A DNA stretch of 64,000 bases, taken from contig NZ_CP119788.1 in the NCBI RefSeq assembly GCF_029338255.1, forward strand, positions 62,001 to 126,000. The letters run 5' to 3'. Below the pieces are notes generated by a model. It was not told where the DNA came from, ran no database searches, and was given only the letters and a program-made list of their open reading frames with translations. The DNA comes from Haloarcula halobia (GTDB taxonomy: Archaea; Halobacteriota; Halobacteria; Halobacteriales; Haloarculaceae). This document shows, one piece after another, positions 33,540 through 40,646 of this stretch; the stretch's first letter is position 1, and the number at the start of each line of letters is the position of its first letter. Both the position numbers and the translations under genes were made by a program.

Positions 33540-33701
33540 CCGACGTTCTCGGTCCGATTGTTCTACTTCCTGTTCGCGGTCTCTCTGTACAACCTGTGGG
33601 TGTTGGCGAACGTCCTTCTCTCGAGTGGAACGATTCCGAAGAAACCGCCCCTCTCGACCCGAATCTTCCGGCTTTTCGTCCTCCCAACGGACTACGGCTA
33701 G
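33540..33701 (+). pseudogene. C-terminal remnant of a transposase
   Basis: Plus-strand frame with segments FSVRLFYFLFAVSLYNLWVL and ANVLLSSGTIPKKPPLSTRI ends at TAG 33699-33701. It resembles the hydrophobic C-terminal tail of the DDE transposases here (YFGFAVILYDMWLV). It is preceded by an in-frame stop and has no catalytic domain left. It abuts the 5' side of the intact transposase on the other strand. Confidence 0.55.
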
Positions 33702-33761
33702 CGGCTGAGTCACACCGACCGGGACGACCGGTCAGAACACCCCAACTGAGTGGCAACGCTC

Positions 33762-33789
33762 GGGACCGCCGCCGAGCGGCGGCGGTCCC
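33762..33789. terminator. Perfect 13-bp inverted repeat (strong hairpin)
   Basis: GGGACCGCCGCCG (33762-33774) and CGGCGGCGGTCCC (33777-33789) are perfectly complementary with two bases between. No T-run follows. It lies 60 bases after the transposase remnant stop and about 220 bases before tnpB. It may be a transcription terminator or an insertion-element end structure. Confidence 0.45.
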
Positions 33790-34009
33790 CCGATCTTCCG
33801 GTTCTGTTCTGTGAGTTTCCGTTTTGGAATCGCCTCAACTGAGCTGTCGGAGGAAACTACCCTCTTCCGGCCTCGATTTGATTCGGCGTCTACTGTTCAC
33901 GGCGGGGATGAAGCCGACAACTGGGGACCACGCCACGCTGGGAGCCACGGCTGGATATTCCACGGAGTGACGCCCAACTTTTATATAAGCAAACAGACCA
34001 TGCTTACAT

Positions 34010-35272
34010 ATGGCGGATCGGGTCGTCACACGGACACTCAAAGCGAGTGTGACGAATCACTCGCAAGTCGCTGAGGACCTCGATTCGCATGGCTTCGCTG
34101 CCAGTAAACTGTGGAACGTCGGCCGGTGGATGATCTCGCGCGTCTGGAATGCTATTGACCACATTCCAGACGCCGATGAACTCTGTTCGTACCTCAAAGA
34201 CCACGACCGCTATGCGGATTTGCACTCACAATCCAGTCAACGAGTTCTTCAGGAACTCGGTGAAGCGTTCGTCTCGTGGTATGAACAGGACGATCCAGAC
34301 GCGAACCCACCCGGCTACCGCAAACATGGCGACGAACGCCCACGCTCGACCGTGACGTGGAAGAATCAGGGCTTCAAACTCGATACGCAGTACAACCGTG
34401 TTCGGCTTTCCAAAGGCACGAACATGAAGGAATCCCGGTACGCCGCAGACTATATCCTCTGCGAATACACGCTCCAGACAGACGACCAGACGCTCGACGC
34501 TGTCGAGAGCGTCCAGACCGTGCGTGCTGTCTGGAACGGGGATGCGTGGGAGCTCCACTTCGTCTGCAAGATGCGGATTGAGACGCCCGAAACACCCGGC
34601 GAGAGAACCGCAGGTATCGACCTCGGCATCTGCAACACTGCGGCCGTCTCTCTCGGTGACGAGACACTCCTGTATCCGGGCAACGCTCTGAAAGAAGACG
34701 CACACTACTTCCGCCGCGAGGAATACGAGACGGAAGGAGCTGATGGCCCGAGCGATAAAGCAGAGTGGGCGCGGCAGACGAAATCCCGGCGACAGGACCA
34801 CTTCCTGCACGCCCTCTCAAAAGACATCGTAGAACAGTGTGCTGACCGTGACGTGGGAACGATAGCGGTGGGCCACCCGAAGAACATCCGCGACGATGAA
34901 GATTGGGGACGGCACGGGAACAAGCGGTTGCACGACTGGGCGTTCGAGGCGCTGCTCAGCCACATCGAGTACAAGGCCCAAGAACGCGGCATCGACGTCG
35001 AGCGTGTCGATGAAGCAGCGCTGAAAACGTCGAAAACGTGCTGCGAGTGTGGGACTGAAGCCGACTCGAATCGTGTCGAGCGCGGCTTGTACATCTGTGA
35101 GAATTGTGATCTGCTCGCTAATAGTGACCTGAACGCGGCGGAGAATATGCGATCGACGGTAACTCCGAGTCCTGCGAAGGATAGGAGTAACGGCTGCTTG
35201 GCACAGCCATCGGTACGCCTGTTCGACAAATCAACGGGGCGAGTCGTCCCACAAGAACAGGTCGTCCCGTAG
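34010..35272 (+). CDS. tnpB: TnpB-family protein with altered RuvC motif
   Basis: 420 residues. First RuvC Asp in AGIDLGICNTAAVSL (~203), zinc ribbon CCECG and CENC (~344-366), last Asp in LANSDLNAAENM (~370). At the middle motif, where canonical TnpB has Glu in (V/I)EDL, this protein reads IAVGHPKNIR (~285-294): Gly-His replaces Glu-Asp. Members of this haloarchaeal subgroup often read VGDLKGIR (from memory), so the acidic residue may have shifted and is here His. It may be a weak or inactive nuclease that still binds RNA and DNA. Start at 34010 follows a well-placed TATA box. Confidence 0.85.
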   Translation: MADRVVTRTLKASVTNHSQVAEDLDSHGFAASKLWNVGRWMISRVWNAIDHIPDADELCSYLKDHDRYADLHSQSSQRVLQELGEAFVSWYEQDDPDANPPGYRKHGDERPRSTVTWKNQGFKLDTQYNRVRLSKGTNMKESRYAADYILCEYTLQTDDQTLDAVESVQTVRAVWNGDAWELHFVCKMRIETPETPGERTAGIDLGICNTAAVSLGDETLLYPGNALKEDAHYFRREEYETEGADGPSDKAEWARQTKSRRQDHFLHALSKDIVEQCADRDVGTIAVGHPKNIRDDEDWGRHGNKRLHDWAFEALLSHIEYKAQERGIDVERVDEAALKTSKTCCECGTEADSNRVERGLYICENCDLLANSDLNAAENMRSTVTPSPAKDRSNGCLAQPSVRLFDKSTGRVVPQEQVVP

Positions 35273-35328
35273 GCTAGAATATCCCAACGTGGGAATCCTC
35301 GCGCTTCAGCGCGGGGAGGATGTCAAAG
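35273..35328 (+). ncRNA. 3' end of predicted omega-RNA scaffold
   Basis: After the tnpB stop the sequence contains the stem CCCAACGTGGG and the stem CGCGCTTCAGCGCG, then GGGGAGGATGTCAA. In this element class the RNA overlaps the end of tnpB and continues into the flank, which serves as guide. Boundary placed by recall of the typical right-end sequence. Confidence 0.5.
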
Positions 35329-35444
35329 ACGTTCGTCGTCGTGAGACCGACGTGTTTCGTTATTTGAGTCCACAAGGAGCTATTCGCAACAGCGATCAGC
35401 GTGTCCGTGTCGACGAGGATCGGATACCGTGTATCGGTAGCCAT
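35329..35444 (-). pseudogene. PIN-domain (VapC-like) toxin, truncated by the TnpB element
   Basis: Begins one base before the antitoxin stop (ATG at 35442-35444) and reads MATDTRYPILVDTDTLIAVA then NSSLWTQITKHVGLTTTNVF, the N-terminal part of a PIN RNase with the first catalytic Asp (LVDTDT). At about 35328 the frame runs into the insertion-element end, so the remaining two thirds of the toxin, including the other acidic residues, are lost. Confidence 0.6.
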
Positions 35445-35756
35445 TTAGACGAGGTAGTCACTGGTGTCGTCAGTGGCAGCCTCACGGAAGGCGTCAATAT
35501 CCTCTTCGAGGAAGTCAAGTTCGTCACCGAGAAGCACCCGAGCAGCGTCCTCAGAGAGGTCACCTGCCGAATAGCGCTCGTAAATCGCGATTTTGTCGTC
35601 GTCCGTCATCGATCGTCGAAGCATCTCAGTTAGCCCCTCACGTGCGAGTTCGCTGATATTGATGCCGCCCAGATGGACGGAATCCAGTTCGGTTGCCGCT
35701 TCTTTGAGCGGGCCAGCACGGAATTTTATCGTATCGTCGAGCGATTCCTGACTCAT
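35445..35756 (-). CDS. VapB-like ribbon-helix-helix antitoxin
   Basis: 103 residues from ATG 35756 (MSQESLDDTIKFRAGPL). Ribbon-helix-helix start, then ISELAREGLTEMLRRSMTDD, and helical segments ending DISDYLV-like. An UPF0175-style C-terminal region (ERYSAGDLSEDAARVLLGDE) helps neutralise the toxin. It is directly followed by the truncated PIN gene, so this is an orphaned antitoxin that may still repress its own promoter. Confidence 0.65.
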   Translation of the reverse strand: MSQESLDDTIKFRAGPLKEAATELDSVHLGGINISELAREGLTEMLRRSMTDDDKIAIYERYSAGDLSEDAARVLLGDELDFLEEDIDAFREAATDDTSDYLV

Positions 35757-35968
35757 AACAGGAGATACACGGGCCGGTTTGATAAGTTGTTCCCCTGTGT
35801 GTGAACACTTGGGTACAGAAATCAAGGATTGGGAGGTTTGTTCGACTCTCCTCACGACCAGATCTGCGTTCCGTCACACGGCACAGTAGTTGAGGCCGGT
35901 CATCTCAATGCATATGGCAGTCTGGCGCAGTTCATAAATAGTATGAAGTCGTAGTCTTGGAGAGAACG
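35757..35968. promoter_or_regulatory. Divergent promoter region between two antitoxin genes
   Basis: About 210 bases between the divergent antitoxin genes at 35756 and 35969. AT-rich stretches lie close to each start (GTTCATAAATAGTATG at 35930-35945 for the rightward gene). No conserved operator seen. Confidence 0.35.
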
Positions 35969-36337
35969 ATGGCACGAATTACCGGTTCCTACCCAGATGA
36001 CCTCGACCTCCTCATTGAGGGTGCTGTCGAGGCTGGTGTCTTCGGGGGCAAGAGCGATGCGTTGCGCGAGTTCGTGCGTGAATACTTCGAGGACCACGAG
36101 AACGAACGGATTGCAGCTGCGGTCGCCCTCTACGAACGCGAGCGGATCACACTCGGTGATGCTGCGAGACTCGCTGCTGTCGACCGCTGGACGATGCGTG
36201 ACATCCTCCGTGAGCACGGTGTTGAACTTCGCCTCGGGCTCGTTGACGAAGACGACGCAGCCTACGAGGTAGAGGCAGCACGCGAACTCGAATTCGATGA
36301 TGAGGACTCGTCTGATGAGGAGCCACGTGCTAAATGA
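35969..36337 (+). CDS. UPF0175-type antitoxin
   Basis: 122 residues from ATG 35969. MARITGSYPDDLDLLIEGAV is an N-terminal ribbon-helix-helix-like segment, followed by DALREFVREYFEDHENERIA and the UPF0175 helix-turn-helix YERERITLGDAARLAAVDRW. An acidic tail ends the chain. It overlaps the PIN gene by four bases (ATGA), the usual order for UPF0175 antitoxin and DUF3368 PIN toxin. Confidence 0.75.
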   Translation: MARITGSYPDDLDLLIEGAVEAGVFGGKSDALREFVREYFEDHENERIAAAVALYERERITLGDAARLAAVDRWTMRDILREHGVELRLGLVDEDDAAYEVEAARELEFDDEDSSDEEPRAK

Positions 36338-36847
36338 CAGGTAACGATCTCCCAGCGAACCCAAGCGTCTTGAACACGACTGTTCTCTCGAATTTTGCGT
36401 ACATCGATCAGCTGTGGATAGTTACTGACCTTTCTGGAATCTGTACGGTACCAGCCGTTCGTGAGGCTCGAAAACGGCGTCGATAATCACCCATATCTCC
36501 AGGAAGCACTCGATACGCTTGATGACGAAATCCAAGTTGCGACGATTTCGGATACTGTCGCAAACAGAGAAGCCGTTGTTGGTGGACATCTCGACCCCGG
36601 GGAAGCACAGGCGTTCGCCCTCGCCGACGCACACGACGGTCGACTGCTGACAGACGACGGCGATGCCCGGTCGTTTGCGAAAGACCAGGGCGTGACCGTT
36701 GTCGGGTCGGTTGGGGTTCTGTTGGCTGCAATCGATGCTGGGAAGATCGATGAAGCCACTGCTGACGAGTGGCTATCGACGTGGATCGATGAGATCGGCT
36801 ACTACGTCCCGTATCGGACGATCTCGGAGTTCGAAACGCCTGATTAG
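36334..36847 (+). pseudogene. PIN-domain toxin (DUF3368-like) with a frameshift
   Basis: Starts MTGNDLPANPSVLNTTVLSN with the family pattern LNTTVLSNFA, reaches TVPAVREA near 36470 and stops. The following frame carries LENGVDNHPYLQEAL, then GEAQAFALADAHDGRLLTDD (acidic cluster of the PIN active site) and VVGSVGVLLAAIDAGKID. A one-base change near 36465-36480 would give an intact protein of about 170 residues. The first Asp of the active site appears replaced by Asn (VLNTTVL). Broken as read. Confidence 0.65.
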
Positions 36848-36927
36848 TGTGACCGTGAACACATCTATCTCGCAACGGTCTGTCGAAGAGAACGAGTTCT
36901 TGGCTGTGAAATGTCCAGTGTCTCGCA

Positions 36928-37335
36928 GTGGCACCAACCAGTGAGTCTCGCCGGAGTGTCTTTCGTCGGATCGCTCGGAAATCGCACGTCGAGTGGCCGG
37001 CGTACGACTCGACCCCGTTGTATGACCGGAGTTCGCTAACTGGACTGGAGTCGGACCTTCGTACTGTGTCGGAAGCGTGGTTCGATCACGACGCCCATAC
37101 CCCCGTTGAGCTGTCCGTCTGTACGGTTCCGCTGGCCTACTTTCGATTCGATCCTCACGATCGCTACGCGAATTCGACACGCTACGAGATGAACACGCTC
37201 TTTCGCCTGTTCGTGCTGAAAGAACTCCACGGGTGGGACCACGAGACAGCACTCGTTGAGTACCTCAAACATCGATCTGTTATCGGTGAGCAACTGGGTA
37301 TCGAATCGATTCGATCAGTCGACGAAAATCATTAG
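36928..37335 (+). pseudogene. N-terminal fragment of a transposase
   Basis: 136 residues: FRRIARKSHVEWPAYDSTPL, then MNTLFRLFVLKELHGWDHET and ALVEYLKHRSVIGEQLGIES, the N-terminal part of haloarchaeal DDE transposases (FRLFVLKELHGW...ALVEYL). It ends soon after 'SIRSVDENH' without a catalytic domain. An incomplete insertion sequence downstream of the broken PIN gene. Confidence 0.6.
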
Positions 37336-37362
37336 GAAGCACTACGACCCACGAACCAAACG

Positions 37363-37701
37363 TCAGCGTAAGGAAGACCGTTCACAGTCAGTTAGAGACG
37401 CGTGGTCAGGGTGAGGGATGTAGACCGATTCCTCAGGCAGATAGGGACGCTGCTGTTCCACCTTCTCACGCTCTGTCTGTTGATCGTAATGACGGTCCAC
37501 GACATTCATACAATCACTGACAACACGCTCAGGCGTACCGGACTGCAAATGGTACGTGATTGATCCACGGCGAATCGAATGTGGACTCAGCGCTGACGTA
37601 CAGCTGTAGGCATACTCAGTCGGCCGTGCATCACAGGTCCCGATATCATGGTCGTGGGGAATCGATTGGTGCACGACAGCAGGCAGAATCAGCCAAAGCA
37701 C
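37363..37701 (-). pseudogene. C-terminal fragment of a tyrosine recombinase (second type)
   Basis: Contains SPHSIRRGSITYHLQSGTPE (His-x-x-Arg region) and VVDRHYDQQTEREKVEQQRP with the nucleophile Tyr in HYD. This end is typical of another group of haloarchaeal integrases, different from the integrase at 30078. A short deletion appears before VVDRHYD. It is joined directly to the N-terminal fragment of the other integrase type at 37689. Confidence 0.6.
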
Positions 37702-38018
37702 GCTGAGATATACGCGTTGTAGGTCTGAACCGAGGTCTGTTTGAGTCCCCGATCTCCGGCGAGGTGTCGAGCGTATTCCCGGAAGACACGCTCGTCGAGA
37801 TCCTCGAAGGTGGGGTCGCGGTCAAGATTGCTGGGGACGATCCCGGTCCAGTCGTTGTCACCCCGGTCGCCGGCGGCCCACTCGGCGAACCGCTCAAGCT
37901 CGCGAGCGGCGTTTCGTCGATAGTTCCCGCCGTCGCCACCGCGGCCTTTCCCCTTATCATGCAGATAGCGCTCGAAGGAACTCGTAAGTGACTGATTCTC
38001 GCGTTCTTTCGGTATCAT
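37689..38018 (-). pseudogene. N-terminal fragment of an integrase, copy of the 30078 gene
   Basis: From ATG 38018 it reads TSSFERYLHDKGKGRGGDGG and RVFREYARHLAGDRGLKQTS, nearly identical to the N-terminal domain of the integrase at 30078-31355, for about 100 residues. It then stops at 37689 where the second integrase fragment begins. Its ATG overlaps the preceding gene's stop. Confidence 0.7.
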
Positions 38019-38473
38019 GAGTCCTCGTTCGCGCACTGTATATTCGGACGGACATCCTCGAGGAGTGCTTCGACAATCTCCCAAAGGATCAGCGAAGGAG
38101 TCTCGTGTTCAAACGTGATACCCCATCGGTCCTCGTCGTCGACGGCGGAGTACTGGAAATGCGTCCTCCCGAGATTGGGATGGTCCTCGTCTTGGTGCCA
38201 GCCAGCGTGAAAACCCGTGTTTGGGTTGGTGTAGTTGACCCGGAACCAATCGTGTGGCTCCTGTCGATACCACTTGATGGACAGTTCCGGCGATTCAGGC
38301 CCTGTCGAAGGATCGAGACGGGCTGGATCAAACCGTGCCTGCAGCTGCTTGGCCTCGATATCATCAGGAACGAACTCGACCGCCGTAATCTGTGGCACAC
38401 GGCCGAGGACGTCTCGCTTCATCTGGGCACAGAGGTTTGCGTTTGGGTCACTACCTGGACGCGGGACCGACAT
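38015..38473 (-). CDS. Partner protein of a regulator module (copy 2)
   Basis: 152 residues. ELSIKWYRQEPHDWFRVNYT, GRTHFQYSAVDDEDRWGITF and a C-terminal helix (LILWEIVEALLEDVRPNIQC) mirror the strand-rich layout of the gene at 26447. Starts three bases after the upstream winged-helix gene and overlaps the integrase fragment by four bases. Function unknown; the second occurrence of the pair argues that it is a mobile two-gene module. Confidence 0.6.
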   Translation of the reverse strand: MSVPRPGSDPNANLCAQMKRDVLGRVPQITAVEFVPDDIEAKQLQARFDPARLDPSTGPESPELSIKWYRQEPHDWFRVNYTNPNTGFHAGWHQDEDHPNLGRTHFQYSAVDDEDRWGITFEHETPSLILWEIVEALLEDVRPNIQCANEDS

Positions 38474-38476
38474 CCG

Positions 38477-39016
38477 TCAGCTGCTGGCCTCAGCGGGCTC
38501 TGTTGTCGGAGTGAGGAAATCCCATTCACGGATGGCGAAGCCGACGATTTCGATGCGCCGTTGGAGGTGTTCCCACTCGCGTGCAATCTCACGGCGACGG
38601 CTTTCTTCGTCGGCGTCGAGAGACTCTTCGGCGAGCGTTCCGCGAAGGTGGTTTGGCGACTCGACGTCAAATTCACCCTCCCAATCGCGAATCTGCGCCT
38701 TCATATCGGCGAGACGGTCCGTGAGTTCCTCAACAGTGTGTCCGCTGTCTCGAAGCCGCATCGCCTCTTGCATCGCTTGGCGTCGGTAATCTGGGTAGTA
38801 CGTCGTATGAGTACCGCTTTCGTCACAATGGAGGATGCCATCATCGACGAGCCGTTCGAGGACACGCTTGGTCGGCTCGTGTGACCAGCCCGCTTCGGAG
38901 GCGATCCAGTTGGCTGTCCGCGGCTCCGACAGCTGCCGGGCGGTCATCCTCACCCGGTCTTCACCCGTGGTCTGGCGCTCCATCAGATCCCTGGAGTTCG
39001 ATTCGTCTTCGGTCAT
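38477..39016 (-). CDS. Winged-helix regulator with coiled-coil tail (module copy 2)
   Basis: 179 residues. Winged helix in RTANWIASEAGWSHEPTKRV, LERLVDDGILHCDESGTHT, then a coiled-coil part (EELTDRLADMKAQIRDWEGE, FDVESPNHLRGTLAEESLDA). The domain order equals the protein at 26896, including the FDVxSP segment before the last helices (DVVSP there). It belongs to the same family and controls or accompanies the partner gene that follows. Confidence 0.72.
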   Translation of the reverse strand: MTEDESNSRDLMERQTTGEDRVRMTARQLSEPRTANWIASEAGWSHEPTKRVLERLVDDGILHCDESGTHTTYYPDYRRQAMQEAMRLRDSGHTVEELTDRLADMKAQIRDWEGEFDVESPNHLRGTLAEESLDADEESRRREIAREWEHLQRRIEIVGFAIREWDFLTPTTEPAEASS

Positions 39017-39086
39017 ACGTTACCGTTCACGCTGTATCTCGATATAGATTGAGGTCTTTCGCTCTATATCGGATTACAGGAGGTGG

Positions 39087-39615
39087 TCACCGGAATTCGT
39101 CGGCTGTGAGCGTTTCGAGATACGCGACGCTGACGTACCGAAATTCGAGACAGTCACTGAAGCCGTGCTGTGAAAGGAGCGTTTCTGCCGCCTGCCCCGC
39201 CGGTTTGTCGGTCGTCAAGAGAACAACGTGGTCGGCCACCTCTGTGTCGAGGACCTGGGCCGCAAGTCCAACGAGCGCCGTGTCGAGCTTTCTCGATGAC
39301 GTCTTCGTCGCGGTCGGTTTCGTTGGCGATGAAACGACGTGCCTTGTCCATCACCGTCGAAACGAGTGGATTGGTGTAGTCGAGTTCGTTGGCGACGACA
39401 ATCCATCCCTCCTCGAATCCATCGGGATAGGGAATATTCCCTGAGGGATACTCGTCTGCTGCCGGATCGCCCCCAAGCTCTTCGTAGACGCGCTGCGGGA
39501 CACGCAACGAGACACCTGCTTGTCGAAGTGCCCGACGAAGTCGTTGAAACTTGTCCTTGTCCGAGCCGCCACACCGTACAAAGACGCCGGTATCGGCGAT
39601 GTAGACGGTTGTCAT
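39087..39615 (-). pseudogene. PIN-domain toxin with a frameshift
   Basis: From ATG 39615: TTVYIADTGVFVRCGGSDKD carries the first PIN Asp. The frame is continuous to DEDVIEKA near 39290, where one extra base (GCTCGAC) shifts it. In the corrected frame the chain continues DTALVGLAAQVLDTEVADHV, then VLLTTDKPAGQAAETLLSQH and ends at TGA 39087-39089. The intact protein would have about 175 residues. It overlaps the HTH gene by four bases, forming a regulator-PIN toxin-antitoxin pair. Confidence 0.7.
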
Positions 39616-40148
39616 GCAGCCGCGTCGGCGTACTCGGTCGCAACCGGCTCCAGCGCTTGGAGAATAATCTCTGCTTCCAGCGGTGAGAGATCGAGTTCCC
39701 GGGCCGCAATCCGATGGTTGACCGTTCCGTCAACGAACTCGTAAGCGTATTCAAGCGCGACGGCGAGACCGTCGAGGCCATGGCGCTCGATGTAGACATC
39801 GATGTCTTCGTCCTCTTCGCGGCGAGCAACGGCTGCGATTAGTCCTGGCGTAATCGTTTGCGTTTCGCCGTCCGTCGAGAGCGTGAGTGCAATCGACTCG
39901 GCATCGTATTCGTACGGGCGCTGCTCACGGGCTTTCTCCACTAAGCCAGCGGTTTCGAGATTTTGAACGTAGTCGTAAGCGGTCCCCTGTGGGATGCCGA
40001 GTTCGGTGACCATCCCGGAAACAGTCACTGGGCCGTGTTGCAAGATGTAGGCGTACAACCGAGCGAGTGTCGGCGTTTCGAGGAGGTCGACGACCGTCTG
40101 AAGCTGCTGAATCGGTGGTCGGCCCGACCGGGACGGTGATTTCGCCAT
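39612..40148 (-). CDS. Winged-helix regulator paired with PIN toxin (probable antitoxin)
   Basis: 178 residues. Residues ~25-80 form a winged helix (LARLYAYILQHGPVTVSGMV, TELGIPQGTAYDYVQNLETA). The middle is strand-rich (AESIALTLSTDGETQTITPG), and the C-terminal helices (DGLAVALEYAYEFVDGTVNH) likely bind the toxin. TrmB/MarR-like. It overlaps the PIN gene start by four bases. AT-rich promoter upstream (ATTATGGGTAATTCATAATAAG at 40159-40181 contains the inverted repeat ATTATG/CATAAT, a likely operator). Confidence 0.72.
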   Translation of the reverse strand: MAKSPSRSGRPPIQQLQTVVDLLETPTLARLYAYILQHGPVTVSGMVTELGIPQGTAYDYVQNLETAGLVEKAREQRPYEYDAESIALTLSTDGETQTITPGLIAAVARREEDEDIDVYIERHGLDGLAVALEYAYEFVDGTVNHRIAARELDLSPLEAEIILQALEPVATEYADAAA

Positions 40149-40646
40149 CTCTATTACGAATTATGGGTAATTCATAATAAGACTTCCGTCGAGGAAGCGG
40201 ACCTCGAGATCATTCCGAGATTCGAAACCGGAAGACGCTTCCAGCGGCTTTACCCTGGGGAAGCGCCGTTCTGAGTCGATTGCGGCATTCGTGCTTACCC
40301 GACAGCGGCGGGGTACTCCAAACTGGTTGTGATTACTCGACTAATCATGACCATACGCGTATTCACTCGAAGTGCCGAATTCTGGCGTATTAACTTCTAG
40401 AAACGAGATATCCTTGTGTGTAAACTATATATTGCTATATCAATGCTAATCTGTGGCGCTGCGAATGCCGCCGAATCCGTGCACGAGAACCACCTCTCTC
40501 GGTGGAAGTCGGGCCAGTGTACCAGCTGATCAAGAAGTTACGACCGCTACTCAGCGGTGGTGAGTAGCGGTCGGACAGGAGAGACCGGGCAAATCAGTCG
40601 ACTTTGACAGTGATGCCTCTCACGAAGGGCTGCCACGGACCGGGAT
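40149..40646. other. Intergenic region with operator-like repeat and hairpin
   Basis: No gene. Besides the promoter repeat close to 40160-40180 it has an AT-rich stretch (ACTATATATTGCTATATC, 40424-40441) and a perfect 13-bp inverted repeat at 40541-40573, listed separately. Confidence 0.4.
40541..40573. terminator. Perfect 13-bp inverted repeat near transposase 3' end
   Basis: CGACCGCTACTCA (40541-40553) and TGAGTAGCGGTCG (40561-40573), seven-base loop. It lies 70 bases beyond the stop of the broken transposase on the minus strand and may end its transcript or be part of the element end. Confidence 0.5.

Larger units (their letters stand above)
33979..35328 (+). mobile_element. IS1341-type TnpB element
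   Basis: The element includes a TATA box (TTTATATAA, 33979-33987), tnpB, and a right end with a hairpin GCGCTTCAGCGC followed by GGGGAGGATGTCAA, the usual end of haloarchaeal TnpB elements and of the omega-RNA scaffold. Sequence beyond about 35328 would act as the guide. The truncated PIN gene starts exactly there. The left border is not certain. Confidence 0.6.

Noticed and set aside
38105-38884. A 259-residue plus-strand ORF opposite the regulator module
   Set aside because: Antisense to two genes with good domain features; no motif of its own.
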